37,345 nt of DNA, taken from an uncultured Prevotella sp. GTDB taxonomy: Bacteria > Bacteroidota > Bacteroidia > Bacteroidales > Bacteroidaceae. Made by a program: the position numbers and the translations under genes. Position 1 is the stretch's first letter; every line of letters begins with the position of its first letter. Location of the stretch: the NCBI GenBank assembly GCA_946409435.1, contig CAMJWJ010000010.1, forward strand, positions 1 to 37,345, read 5' to 3'. Shown here piece by piece: positions 1 to 7,369 of the stretch. A model generated the notes under the pieces. That model had not been told where the DNA came from, ran no database searches, and saw only the letters and a program-made list of their open reading frames with translations.

Positions 1-264
1 GCCAGAACGAACTATATATTAACAAGGTATATAGAAACGCTCCACGTAGACGTCTCGTTGTCATCTGCCTGCTGTGATGATAGGAATTTGCGAGATTCAC
101 GACCCACAACGACAGACGTTCTGCTCGCGCAGACTTTCCTCACGACTCAGCCCATCATGCAAGCAAGTTGGCTTTCGCTGCTCGGAAAGTTCGAAAACGT
201 CTTTCTCATATATAAGACCGCCCGCCGCCCACTGCTGGGCTAACTGAGCGATGGTGCAAAGATA
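1..264 (-). other. Left-edge leftward transcript or small ORF candidate
   Basis: No gene with a normal start is visible here. A minus-strand frame stays open from about 330 to the TGA at 97-99 (about 77 codons) without any ATG; its predicted peptide contains the pieces AQQWAAGGLIYEKDVFEL and CLHDGLSREESLREQ. A good TAnnTTTG box lies inside the frame and would start a leftward RNA near 250, so the product could be a non-coding RNA with short hairpins (for example GCCCA-gcag-TGGGC near 225-239) rather than a protein. The peptide looks familiar as a sequence recurring in Bacteroidales genomes, but that is from memory and unchecked. Bases 1-96 hold nothing else I can name. Confidence 0.3.
257..264 (-). 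promoter_or_regulatory. Bacteroidetes -7 box for the leftward transcript
   Basis: Reads TATCTTTG on the minus strand, a full match to TAnnTTTG. It lies just past the terminator-like hairpin at 271-306, so it would start a new leftward RNA near 250 that is separate from the gene at 363-2543. Confidence 0.5.
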
Positions 265-270
265 GAAAGA

Positions 271-306
271 AAATTCCGAACCGCCAAGCGATTCGGAGTT
301 TTTTTT
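271..306. terminator. Bidirectional Rho-independent terminator
   Basis: AAATTCCGAA at 271-280 pairs with TTCGGAGTTT at 292-301 (one G-U), with an 11-base loop. T-rich runs follow on both strands (TTTTT on plus; TTTTCTTTCT on minus), so it can end the leftward gene that stops at 363. Confidence 0.6.
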
Positions 307-362
307 CAGGATGCAGCAGCCTAACGATGCTTACCGATGGGCCGCCCGCCACGCCCGGTGCC

Positions 363-2543
363 TCACCGCTCCTTGACCCAGTAGACCATGCCGAAGGACT
401 TGCGCTCGCTTTCGAAGCGGTACTCCGGACGGCTGAGGATGCGGCCTATGCGCTCATAGACGTTGTCGTCCTCGGCGTAGGCACGCTTGAACACCTGTCT
501 CAGACGGGCCGAGATGTCCTTCAGCGTCATCCACTGGCCACCGGCGGGGTCGCTGTCGGGCGTGTCCTCCGGACGCTCGAAGACGGAGAGGAGTTGCTCG
601 CCGAGCTGCGAGAGACGCTGGTAGCGCTGGTTATGGGCCATGAGCGCCTGCTCCTCGTCACGCGTCAGGTGGTAGCGCAGCCGCTGCACGCTGACCTCAT
701 GCTCCAGCTGGGCGTAGAGCTGGGGGTAGTCGATGGGCGTCTGGAAGTCGATGTCGCCGTCGACGTTGACACAGATGAAACGCCGCGAGCCGGTGGGGTC
801 GGTCAGCGGCATCGTCTCGTTGGTGGTGCCGATGAACGAGGCATAGCGGCGGTGGCTGGAGTAGGCACGGCCGTAGGGCGGGCGGTACTTCAGGTCGGAG
901 GTGGAGACGAGGTACTTCAGCACGATCTGCTGGCGCTGGGTGATCTTGTCGAACTCGTCGAGGTTGATGAGTGCAAACGACGTCAGGCCGAGGTTCAGGT
1001 CGCTCTCGTTCTTGAAGTTGATGCGGTCGTTGTAGTAGCCCCGTTGCTCGCGGGGCAGCAGCATGCGGCAGAAGGATGTCTTGCCGCAGCCCTGTCGTCC
1101 TATTAATATCGGTACGAGGGCGTTGCCCGTCAGCTGTCCCTTGCCGCGCCACATGGCCACCATCGAGCGCATCCAGATGTGGAACAGGTGTGGCCACTGG
1201 TCATAGCCGGTCTTGACACGTAGCGCCAGCTCCTCCACCCTGTCGCGGCCGTCCCACTGGGGCAGATGGTCCAGGAAGTCGGTCATCGGCTCGTACAGCT
1301 CGATGTCGTTGGAGTTGACGTATCGCATGATGTCCTTGTCCCAGCAGCGCACACCCTGCGACAGGGCATGCATGGTGATGCTGTTGCGCACCTCGTCGGT
1401 CAGGTCCTGGTAGTCGAAGCCGTAGCCGGTGCGCACACGGTATTCGGCAACGCCGCGCATGACGTTCTTGCGCAGCTCGTAGTTGGCGTTGAGAAACATG
1501 TCGACCTTCATCATCAGCAGCGTCTCGGCGGGGATGTTCTTCAGCGGCCGCGCCATGCTCTTGCGGCGGCGGTAGCGCTGCTCGTGGTCCTCGCGGTAGG
1601 CGTTCTCGAAGGCTTTCTTCACCACGGCCGGTTCGCGCCCCAAGCGTATGCTGAACAGTGCCAGCCGCTGGGCCATGGCCATAGGCAGCCCGGCCTCCTG
1701 GCAGTAGCCGGCCAGCCGGGTGACGACGAGATGGGTGCGCTCGTCACGGTCGGCGATGTCGGCCGTGTCGTCGTAGGCCCTTGACAGACAGAACTCGTAG
1801 ACCAGCCTCATGGCCTGGTAGTTGTCCATGCCCGGCAGGACGGACTCCTGACGGTCGGCATAGAGCCTGACGGGCTGCACGGTGCGCGCCGTCTCGCCGC
1901 AGTCGGTATAGAACGGTTGCGACATGGGGTTGTAGAACAGTCCCGTGTCGCTGCTGACGTAGCACGACCGGTCGAGCGTGGGTTCCAGCTTTTCTACGGT
2001 GACGCCCAGCTGCATGTTATAGGCCACGCGGGCCTTCTCGTAGAGGTTGACATGAAATCGCTTCACGTCGTCGTCCTTCTCGGGCAGGCTGCCTGCCGTG
2101 CCGTCATCGGTTTTCTGTCCGCCGTCGAACAGCTCGCCGCGACAGACGATCTTCACGCTCCTTCCGCTGGCACCGACAAAGGCCAGCATGGTCTGCGGTA
2201 TCACCATGGCACCGTTGCGCACGGCCTCGGCCTCCTCATAGCCAGCGAGGTTGTTCACCTCGAGCAGCACCAGTCCGTTGTAGCTTCGCACGACGCGCTG
2301 CCTGTTTCTGTTTTCCATGACGGTTGCGAAGCACACCCTCGGCAAGTCGCGTGTGTAGTCGTCCAGTGTGCTGTCGAAAGCATCGTACTTCCGTCTCACC
2401 TCTGCCAGCGGATAGACTTCGCGCAGCCCCTTGCACTGTTCGCCATAGGTCTCCTGCCGTATCATCGCAACAAAGTCGGTGATGTCCAACTGTCTGAGTG
2501 TCTCCGCATTACGGTATTTTTTTACGATTGTCACTTTTGCCAT
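363..2543 (-). CDS. BT4734/VirE-like P-loop protein (DUF3874-type, predicted primase-helicase)
   Basis: A 726-aa protein. Residues about 50-230 resemble the BT4734-like/VirE N-terminal domain. Residues about 340-650 form a VirE/DUF3874-type P-loop ATPase: Walker A GRQGCGKTS at 482-490 (K488), Walker B LINLDEFD at 525-532, a sensor-like FIGTTNE near 570 and the arginine-containing DPTGSRRFI at 583-590. Proteins of this build occur widely in Bacteroidales and in phage or island replication modules, where VirE-like ATPases act as replicative helicase-like factors; DNA replication or maintenance is therefore the likely role. The ATG at 2543 follows a TACCTTTG box at 2573-2580 by about 30 bases. 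It is divergent from the small gene at 3159, across a repeat-rich region. Exact biochemical function is unproven. Confidence 0.8.
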   Translation of the reverse strand: MAKVTIVKKYRNAETLRQLDITDFVAMIRQETYGEQCKGLREVYPLAEVRRKYDAFDSTLDDYTRDLPRVCFATVMENRNRQRVVRSYNGLVLLEVNNLAGYEEAEAVRNGAMVIPQTMLAFVGASGRSVKIVCRGELFDGGQKTDDGTAGSLPEKDDDVKRFHVNLYEKARVAYNMQLGVTVEKLEPTLDRSCYVSSDTGLFYNPMSQPFYTDCGETARTVQPVRLYADRQESVLPGMDNYQAMRLVYEFCLSRAYDDTADIADRDERTHLVVTRLAGYCQEAGLPMAMAQRLALFSIRLGREPAVVKKAFENAYREDHEQRYRRRKSMARPLKNIPAETLLMMKVDMFLNANYELRKNVMRGVAEYRVRTGYGFDYQDLTDEVRNSITMHALSQGVRCWDKDIMRYVNSNDIELYEPMTDFLDHLPQWDGRDRVEELALRVKTGYDQWPHLFHIWMRSMVAMWRGKGQLTGNALVPILIGRQGCGKTSFCRMLLPREQRGYYNDRINFKNESDLNLGLTSFALINLDEFDKITQRQQIVLKYLVSTSDLKYRPPYGRAYSSHRRYASFIGTTNETMPLTDPTGSRRFICVNVDGDIDFQTPIDYPQLYAQLEHEVSVQRLRYHLTRDEEQALMAHNQRYQRLSQLGEQLLSVFERPEDTPDSDPAGGQWMTLKDISARLRQVFKRAYAEDDNVYERIGRILSRPEYRFESERKSFGMVYWVKER

Positions 2544-2572
2544 ATCTATCAGATTTAACGATTAAACTGCTG

Positions 2573-2580
2573 CAAAGGTA
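2573..2580 (-). promoter_or_regulatory. -7 box for the VirE-like gene
   Basis: TACCTTTG on the minus strand, placing the RNA start about 20-25 bases before the ATG at 2543. Confidence 0.55.
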
Positions 2581-2638
2581 CAACATAAAAATGACATAAC
2601 CAAATGCTTTGCAATTTTTCTGAGAAAAAAGATGTAAA

Positions 2639-3063
2639 TTCACATACATACCTACACAAAACGCGCAACTAATTATTACACAAAAGTTTACACCATGTAG
2701 GTTTGAAAAAAAACATACACAAACATACACAAACCTACATAAATCATGCACGGACAAAGGAATACATGCCGCAAAAAACATGGCACATTACCTGAGAAAT
2801 GTACGTGATTTTTCTGGTCATCAACATGGAAACAGAGTGTTTCCTGCATAGAAACACAGTGTTTCTTACGTAGAAACAGAGTGTTTCCATATTTATAACT
2901 GAAGTGGAACACATTACAAATCAAATGGTTAACATGTATTTATCACTAAAAAAGCGACTCCAACAAGCCTGACAATGTATGTTTGTGTATGTTTAAAGCC
3001 AAACATACATTCGTTATATATATAATTTTCAGACGTTTACAAAGAAAATGTAGGAATGTAGGT
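2639..3063. repeat. Repeat-rich divergent intergenic region (AAAC[A/C]TACA family)
   Basis: Between the divergent genes at 2543 and 3159 lie about nine copies or near-copies of AAAC[A/C]TACA in both orientations: 2695-2704 (inverted), 2711-2720, 2721-2730, 2731-2740, 2976-2994 (two inverted), 3001-3010, and degenerate copies near 2643-2655 and 3049-3060. The copies at 2711-2729 and 2976-2994 form a perfect 19-bp inverted repeat, AAACATACACAAACATACA, which encloses three palindromes. No convincing gene is seen here. The arrangement resembles iterons or a multi-site operator; which one cannot be decided from sequence. Confidence 0.65.
2828..2888. repeat. Three 15-bp palindromes at exact 22-bp pitch
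   Basis: GAAACA(G/C)AGTGTTTC occurs at 2829-2843, 2851-2865 and 2873-2887. The centres at 2836, 2858 and 2880 are exactly 22 bp apart, about two helical turns, so bound dimers would sit on one face of the DNA. The middle copy is a perfect palindrome with 7-bp arms about a single base. Confidence 0.75.
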
Positions 3064-3114
3064 AAATTTTAAAAAAAATGTGAGAGAAAATTTGCAAGTA
3101 TCACATAAAATCAC

Positions 3115-3122
3115 TACCTTTG
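3115..3122 (+). promoter_or_regulatory. Promoter for the DUF6078-like gene
   Basis: -7 box TACCTTTG at 3115-3122 with a TTTG -33 element at 3091-3094, 20 bases apart. It lies 36 bases upstream of the ATG at 3159. Confidence 0.6.
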
Positions 3123-3158
3123 CATTGAAAACATCAACAACCAACGATCAATACGACT

Positions 3159-3611
3159 ATGAGCAAAACCCCAACCCGCACGAGAGAAGACGTGTTCCGC
3201 CAGAAGGCCCAGAGCTACCTCGTCTGCCAGAGTGCCACCTGTCCGCTACGCGAAAAATGCCTGCGCAGCATCGCCAGCGGCTACGTCGACGAGCAGCGCG
3301 TCTCCGTCACCAGCATCAACCTCAACAATCCGCAGGTGCAGACCGACAGCTGTCCCCACTTCCGCGACAGCCAGCCCGTCCGCCTGCCCGTCGGCTTCTG
3401 TGGCCTCTTCCGCAACATGCCCGGCCGGATGGAGGTAGCCATCAAGGGGAGCCTCATCCACACCTACAGCCGCAAGCGCTTCTACGAGTACCGCAAGGGC
3501 GCCCTCCCCGTCACGCCCGACGTGGAGCAGACCATCCGCGAGACTTTCCGGAGGTACGGCTGGCACGAGGAGCCCCAGTGGGACGGCTATGCCGACGAGT
3601 ACTTGTGGTGA
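3159..3611 (+). CDS. Small Cys-containing protein, DUF6078-like
   Basis: A 150-aa soluble protein with no signal peptide. It starts with a cysteine cluster, C23-x4-C28-x5-C34 (VCQSATCPLREKCLR), followed by C65 in DSCPHF and C81 in GFCGLF; this spacing suggests a bound metal or Fe-S cluster, but that is inference. The N-terminal pattern and length resemble the Bacteroidales family DUF6078, whose function is unknown to me. It has its own promoter and is divergent from the VirE-like gene, with which it shares the repeat-rich region; a shared regulatory circuit is possible. The end lies only 16 bases from the convergent methyltransferase gene, so transcripts may overlap. Confidence 0.65.
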   Translation: MSKTPTRTREDVFRQKAQSYLVCQSATCPLREKCLRSIASGYVDEQRVSVTSINLNNPQVQTDSCPHFRDSQPVRLPVGFCGLFRNMPGRMEVAIKGSLIHTYSRKRFYEYRKGALPVTPDVEQTIRETFRRYGWHEEPQWDGYADEYLW

Positions 3612-3627
3612 GCGGGGGGGGATTAGT

Positions 3628-4545
3628 CTATATAGCCTCTGCAAACAGTTCCAACTGTCTCGCTGGCTCAGCCTCGACCCTTTCGTGGATGTCGAAATTG
3701 AAGACAAGGGCCTCGACTACGGAATGACGGTTTTCGATGTGTCCGCCGCCGTGGTAAAAGTGGTCGCGGGTGGTGATGTTGAAACGGTTCCAATAGCGCT
3801 CCACCATTCCGTTGGGACGGAAGTCGTTATGATGCCATGTTGAAAGGATGAATTTGGCGCGGGTACGACTGAGCGCTTCAAACAATTCGTGCTCGTCCTG
3901 CTCTGTCCATCCGTTGTAGTAGTCCACATAACGGCCAAAATATGGAGGGTCGCAGTAGATGATATCGCCTGCCTCGGCACGTGCTATCGTCTCGGCAAAG
4001 GTCACGTTGTTAAACTCCCATTCTCTCTTCTTAATAATGCCGGCTACGCGCTCTATCTGATTGCATATTTTGGTAACATAGGCAGGGGCGAAACGGTCAG
4101 GCTTTTTGCAGAACGGAATGTTCCAATCGCCGTGGCGATTGAAGCGCATCATCCCGTTAAAACCCGCCCGTGACAGGAAAATAAAATCGTAGGGGCTGTG
4201 CTCTGCGTTGAAACGGTCGCGCACTTCGCGGTAGTGTACATAGCCGTCCTCGTCGGACTCGGCAAGCATGCGGCTTTCCTTTTCAAGATAGGCCCGCATG
4301 GTGTACGAGGTAATCTCTCCGCTCTGTACACCACGGTAGAAATTGATAATGTGCGGATTGGTGTCGCCCACGATATGAGCACCACGCATTGGCGAATTGA
4401 AGCCAACCACGCCCGTGCCAAAAAACGGCTCAATCCAACGGGCATTCAAATCGGTACCCGAAGTCAGAATGAGGTCATTTATCCAAGGCACAAGTTTTGT
4501 CTTGATGCCTTGCGACTTGATGGGAGGAACGGTCACAGTTGCCAT
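3628..4545 (-). CDS. EcoRV-type DNA adenine methyltransferase (D12 class)
   Basis: A 305-aa N6-adenine methyltransferase. The AdoMet-binding motif EPFFGTGVVGFN is at 39-50 and the catalytic DPPY at 199-202 (D199-PP-Y202), in the order typical of D12/alpha-class enzymes. Several stretches match the remembered EcoRV methylase closely: VPPIKSQGIKTKLVP at 6-20, FNGMMRFN, PFCKKPDRFA, STWHHND and HFYHGGG. It follows the endonuclease gene by six bases and is almost certainly cotranscribed with it, protecting the host site. By homology the site is GATATC, an inference testable by base-modification sequencing. Start is the ATG at 4545, which gives the full N-terminal family motif. Confidence 0.92.
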   Translation of the reverse strand: MATVTVPPIKSQGIKTKLVPWINDLILTSGTDLNARWIEPFFGTGVVGFNSPMRGAHIVGDTNPHIINFYRGVQSGEITSYTMRAYLEKESRMLAESDEDGYVHYREVRDRFNAEHSPYDFIFLSRAGFNGMMRFNRHGDWNIPFCKKPDRFAPAYVTKICNQIERVAGIIKKREWEFNNVTFAETIARAEAGDIIYCDPPYFGRYVDYYNGWTEQDEHELFEALSRTRAKFILSTWHHNDFRPNGMVERYWNRFNITTRDHFYHGGGHIENRHSVVEALVFNFDIHERVEAEPARQLELFAEAI

Positions 4546-4551
4546 TATGCT

Positions 4552-5370
4552 CTATTCTTGGAGTTTACTTCTGATTTTCTGCTGCTTGTCAAGATACTTT
4601 TTGTACGTCTCGATGTTTTTGTAGCGCGGCTTGCCTATGCCGGCTTTCTTAGCATCGGTAGTATTGAAAAAGTTCATCCAATAGTCATCGAACACCTCTT
4701 CGCCGAGTTCAGAAAATGTACCTTTACCAGCCACCAAGTCATCAATGTTTTCCATGCCTCCGATATTCCTTGTGTTGCCACTTCCTACCTTGTCGCTTGC
4801 AATCTTCCATTTAGGCTGGACAAAGAAAATGAACTGCTCAATGACTGACTTGATGACATTAAGTTCATCAATAGTGTAAATACCCTTCTCGTTCTTGTCG
4901 GTCACGCTCTGCTTGTAAAGCATTCCTATAACGAGGTGGCATTTGTAATCATTGTAAGGATAATCAGTGTTCTTTTTGACATCGCGATTGCGGAAATACC
5001 CCCAATAGGAGCCAAGCGTCAGCCCGTTCACCTTTCGGTCGTCGCCATAGTAGCTCGATTTGAAGTCAACAGCGAACAAATTACCTTCCGCGTCCTTGAA
5101 TGTCAGGTCAGGGTAGTAATTCTGAGCCGAAGGTAGCTCAAGCATCATACCGTTTCTTTTAGCAAAGGCATCAAGATGGGGAATAAGGATGATTTCGATG
5201 ATTTTAGACACCACTTTAGTATCATTCGTAATCGTATAGACATTCTTGTCCACGTCGACAAACCCTTTAACAATCCAGTCATTGTCATTGGTCTCCAGCA
5301 GTGCCTTATATGATTCCACTTCCTTGGATAGAAGCTGTTGAAAAGTATCTTTATCCATGATTGCAGCCAT
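4552..5370 (-). CDS. EcoRV-family type II restriction endonuclease
   Basis: A 272-aa homologue of R.EcoRV. The PD-(D/E)xK core is visible: E59 in DTKVVSKIIE, D88 in QNYYPDLT, and D102-F-K104 in VDFKSSY, equivalent to EcoRV E45, D74 and D90/K92. Other family segments are TLGSYWGYFRN, QPKWKIASDKVGSGNTRNIG and DDYWMNF. The expected role is blunt double-strand cutting at GATATC; specificity is inferred. The -7 box at 5383-5390 leaves at most about 10 bases of leader before the ATG at 5370; a second in-frame ATG at 5358 (M5) is an equally possible start. The endonuclease is placed before the methylase in one transcript with no visible controller protein, an order that raises the question of how the methylase gets a head start. 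Confidence 0.92.
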   Translation of the reverse strand: MAAIMDKDTFQQLLSKEVESYKALLETNDNDWIVKGFVDVDKNVYTITNDTKVVSKIIEIILIPHLDAFAKRNGMMLELPSAQNYYPDLTFKDAEGNLFAVDFKSSYYGDDRKVNGLTLGSYWGYFRNRDVKKNTDYPYNDYKCHLVIGMLYKQSVTDKNEKGIYTIDELNVIKSVIEQFIFFVQPKWKIASDKVGSGNTRNIGGMENIDDLVAGKGTFSELGEEVFDDYWMNFFNTTDAKKAGIGKPRYKNIETYKKYLDKQQKIRSKLQE

Positions 5371-5382
5371 TTATTGCGGCTA

Positions 5383-5390
5383 CAAAGGTA
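5383..5390 (-). promoter_or_regulatory. -7 box for the restriction-modification operon
   Basis: TACCTTTG on the minus strand, 12 bases before the ATG at 5370, which predicts a nearly leaderless message. Confidence 0.55.
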
Positions 5391-5523
5391 CAACTTTTTT
5401 CGCAAACATATTGTGTTTTACTGTTAAAAGTGCAAAATATTTTTTCCACCGGATTTTTCGCTTTTCCAATATTTCTTCGTAACTTTGTCACTCTGTGACG
5501 AACTTACTGAGCACTCGGAAGAA

Positions 5524-5543
5524 AAAACAAACGAGTTTGTTTT
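5524..5543. promoter_or_regulatory. 9-bp inverted repeat over the TIR gene -33 region
   Basis: AAAACAAAC-GA-GTTTGTTTT is a perfect inverted repeat. It overlaps the TTTG -33 element at 5541-5544 of the promoter that drives the TIR gene, a position expected of an operator. No regulator gene is adjacent. Confidence 0.5.
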
Positions 5544-5564
5544 GTTCTTCTCTCGTTTTTTTCG

Positions 5565-5572
5565 TAACTTTG
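5565..5572 (+). promoter_or_regulatory. -7 box for the TIR gene
   Basis: TAACTTTG, with TTTG 20 bases upstream at 5541-5544. It lies about 80 bases before the ATG. A second TAACTTTG-like box lies near 5480 and could be an additional start. Confidence 0.55.
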
Positions 5573-5654
5573 CAGCACGAACAATAACATCATACGATTA
5601 TAACGTAAGATTCGCATGTCCAACAATATAAAGACTTAAAATTATCTTCTTGTC

Positions 5655-6476
5655 ATGTATCGAGACTTTGCCTTCATCAGCTACAGCTCGAAGGACACCG
5701 AATGGGGTAAGCGGTTGCAACGGAAACTGGAAAACTATCGCATGCCAGCAACGATATGCCGCGAGCACGGATGGCAGCGGAAGCCCATCAATCCCGTGTT
5801 CTTTGCACCGACGGACATACAGCCCGGCGGGCTGACCTCAGAACTGCAGGAACGGCTGCAAGCATCACGCAACCTCATCGTCATCTGTTCGCCCCACTCT
5901 GCACAGTCCGACTGGGTGAGCAGGGAAATCGAGTTCTTCCACCAGTTAGGGCGTACGGAGCATATCCATTTCTTCATCGTCGACGGCGATGCCGCTAAGG
6001 CGTTGTGGTACATGCAGGATATGCGCAAGCTTGCCACTGCCGAAAAGAAACCGGGTATTGACTATTCTGATCCGATGACCGTCATGCTGTACGAGAATCT
6101 GCTGTCGGTTTACCGTAAGTCGTTTGGCGATAGGCTGCCCGAATTTACCTTGGGCGGCAAGAAGTATATCGTCATTGCCATGAACAAGTGGAATTTGGAA
6201 ATGCCGCTGATGGGCTGGCTGGGCGGCTTTAATGACAGTGATGGCGAAGAGAGAACCAAAGGTCTGAAGCTGTTATATGGTGAAGATGGCAAGGTCTATG
6301 ACGACATGCACGGAGAAATGAACTACAGTTTCAATTTCACCAAGGATGGTTTCGTACCCCAGGAGGGCTACAATGTGCGTATGATTACTGTTACGCCCGA
6401 ACAGCGCCAGAAGATGGTAGCCGCCTACCACAGCTATATGAAGAAGCACAAGAAGGACAAGCAAAAAGAGAAATAG
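5655..6476 (+). CDS. Stand-alone TIR-domain protein
   Basis: A 273-aa cytoplasmic protein with an N-terminal TIR domain (about 1-150). It opens with DFAFISYSSKD and has the SDWVSREIEFF segment, in which E91 (W87-x3-E91) sits where TIR NADases carry their catalytic glutamate. The C-terminal part (about 150-273) has no recognised domain and ends in a Lys-rich tail, KKHKKDKQKEK. Bacterial TIR proteins cleave NAD or make cyclic ADP-ribose isomers in antiphage defence; activity here is predicted, not shown. It is monocistronic, lies between the RM system and an MNT/HEPN pair, and has an operator-like palindrome at its promoter. The family of TIR proteins starting this way is common in Bacteroidales as single genes, so a partner need not be adjacent. 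Confidence 0.82.
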   Translation: MYRDFAFISYSSKDTEWGKRLQRKLENYRMPATICREHGWQRKPINPVFFAPTDIQPGGLTSELQERLQASRNLIVICSPHSAQSDWVSREIEFFHQLGRTEHIHFFIVDGDAAKALWYMQDMRKLATAEKKPGIDYSDPMTVMLYENLLSVYRKSFGDRLPEFTLGGKKYIVIAMNKWNLEMPLMGWLGGFNDSDGEERTKGLKLLYGEDGKVYDDMHGEMNYSFNFTKDGFVPQEGYNVRMITVTPEQRQKMVAAYHSYMKKHKKDKQKEK

Positions 6477-6545
6477 CAATTAGCAATTATTAGTGCATAG
6501 TTGTAATTTTTTCGTGACTTTATTTGTTTATTCGGAAATTATCCG

Positions 6546-6553
6546 TATATTTG
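6546..6553 (+). promoter_or_regulatory. -7 box for the MNT/HEPN operon
   Basis: TATATTTG with TTTG at 6523-6526, 19 bases apart. The RNA would start near 6560, leaving a ~90-base leader before the ATG at 6652. Confidence 0.55.
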
Positions 6554-6651
6554 CACACGAAAGCGTGCGAAACTCGGCTGCGCCTCAGCAATTGGAGCGA
6601 GCTCCATTGCATTCGCCTTGCACGAGCCTTGCAGGCAGATAAGTGAATAAC

Positions 6652-6975
6652 ATGGACAAAGTTCAGATGATAAACCACATTAAGCAGACCGCTGCTCGCG
6701 TATTGCCTAAGGGCAGTACGCTGTACCTTTACGGTTCGCGAGCACGTGGAGATTATCATGAAGACTCTGACTGGGATTTGTTGTTGCTCATCGACAAACA
6801 GAAGCTCGTACACGAGGATTTTGAAAAGTATTCCTATCCTTTCGTTCTGATGGGATGGGACTTGGGAGCCGACGTTCGTCCCCACGCTTACACCAAGGAT
6901 GAATGGTTTAACGGTCCTCACGCCATGTTTTACTACAACGTTGAAGAAGACAAGGAGGTGCTATATGAGTCTTAA
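6652..6975 (+). CDS. MNT-type minimal nucleotidyltransferase (antitoxin)
   Basis: A 107-aa protein of the minimal nucleotidyltransferase fold. The signature GSRARG is at 28-33 and the acidic pair in DSDWD is D40 and D42, so the active site looks intact. In MNT/HEPN modules this protein is the antitoxin and in studied cases adds AMP to the HEPN toxin. An in-frame GTG at 6643 would add three residues (MNN); the ATG at 6652 is preferred as the family usually starts just before the first helix. Its 3' end overlaps the next gene by 11 bases, which implies translational coupling and a two-gene operon. Confidence 0.85.
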   Translation: MDKVQMINHIKQTAARVLPKGSTLYLYGSRARGDYHEDSDWDLLLLIDKQKLVHEDFEKYSYPFVLMGWDLGADVRPHAYTKDEWFNGPHAMFYYNVEEDKEVLYES

Positions 6976-7369
6976 TGAGAATGAACGTAATATCATTGTA
7001 ACACGCGAGTTGGAAAAAACTCAGCGGACATTCTCCGATGCAGTCTTCTGTGCCAACGAAGGAAAGTGGGAGGCAGCAGCAAATCGTATTTATTATGCGT
7101 TGTTCCACGCTATGTCTGCTTTACTTGTCAGTGACGGCCATCAGGTGAAGAGTCATAGAGGTGTCCTTTCTATGTTTGGTGAGCACTACATCAAAACTGA
7201 AATTTTCTCAAGACAAGACGGATCCTTGCTTTCTGATTTAGTACTCATGCGTGATAATGCAGACTACAACTGTTTTTTCGAGGCTGACGAAGAAAAGCTT
7301 CAGCCATATATTGAGCCCACGCGATTGCTTATTGAAAAAATTAAGCAGTATATTGCTTGTAAAGAATAA
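6965..7369 (+). CDS. HEPN-domain protein (UPF0332-like, toxin partner)
   Basis: A 134-aa helical protein of the HEPN superfamily. It shows the N-terminal helix AANRIYYALFHAMSALL at 38-54, the KSHRG segment at 62-66, and the C-terminal LMRDNADYNCFF at 94-105. The ATG at 6965 overlaps the MNT gene and removes a non-family N-terminal extension that a start at 6899 would give. HEPN toxins are usually RNases with an R-x4-6-H motif; here the usual site reads R96-DNA-D100-Y101 with no His, although R41-x6-H48 occurs in the first helix. It may be an RNase of the UPF0332 branch, a tRNA-targeting toxin, or a non-catalytic partner; the family alone does not settle this. Confidence 0.82.
   Translation: MSLNENERNIIVTRELEKTQRTFSDAVFCANEGKWEAAANRIYYALFHAMSALLVSDGHQVKSHRGVLSMFGEHYIKTEIFSRQDGSLLSDLVLMRDNADYNCFFEADEEKLQPYIEPTRLLIEKIKQYIACKE

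Noticed and set aside
97..140. GAGGAAAGTC on the minus strand recalls the conserved start of RNase P RNA
   Set aside because: The following bases do not match the rest of the conserved core and no P4 partner or overall fold can be seen.
327..1106. Long plus-strand reading frame opposite the VirE-like gene
   Set aside because: It is a shadow of the coding strand, has low-complexity Val/Leu/Asp content and no family motif; the minus-strand protein has clear Walker motifs.
3626..3642. Sequence ATTAGTCTATATAGCC resembles the end of the CRISPR repeat
   Set aside because: Only a gapped match to part of the repeat, without a handle or spacers; it is at the 3' end of the methyltransferase gene and is probably chance.
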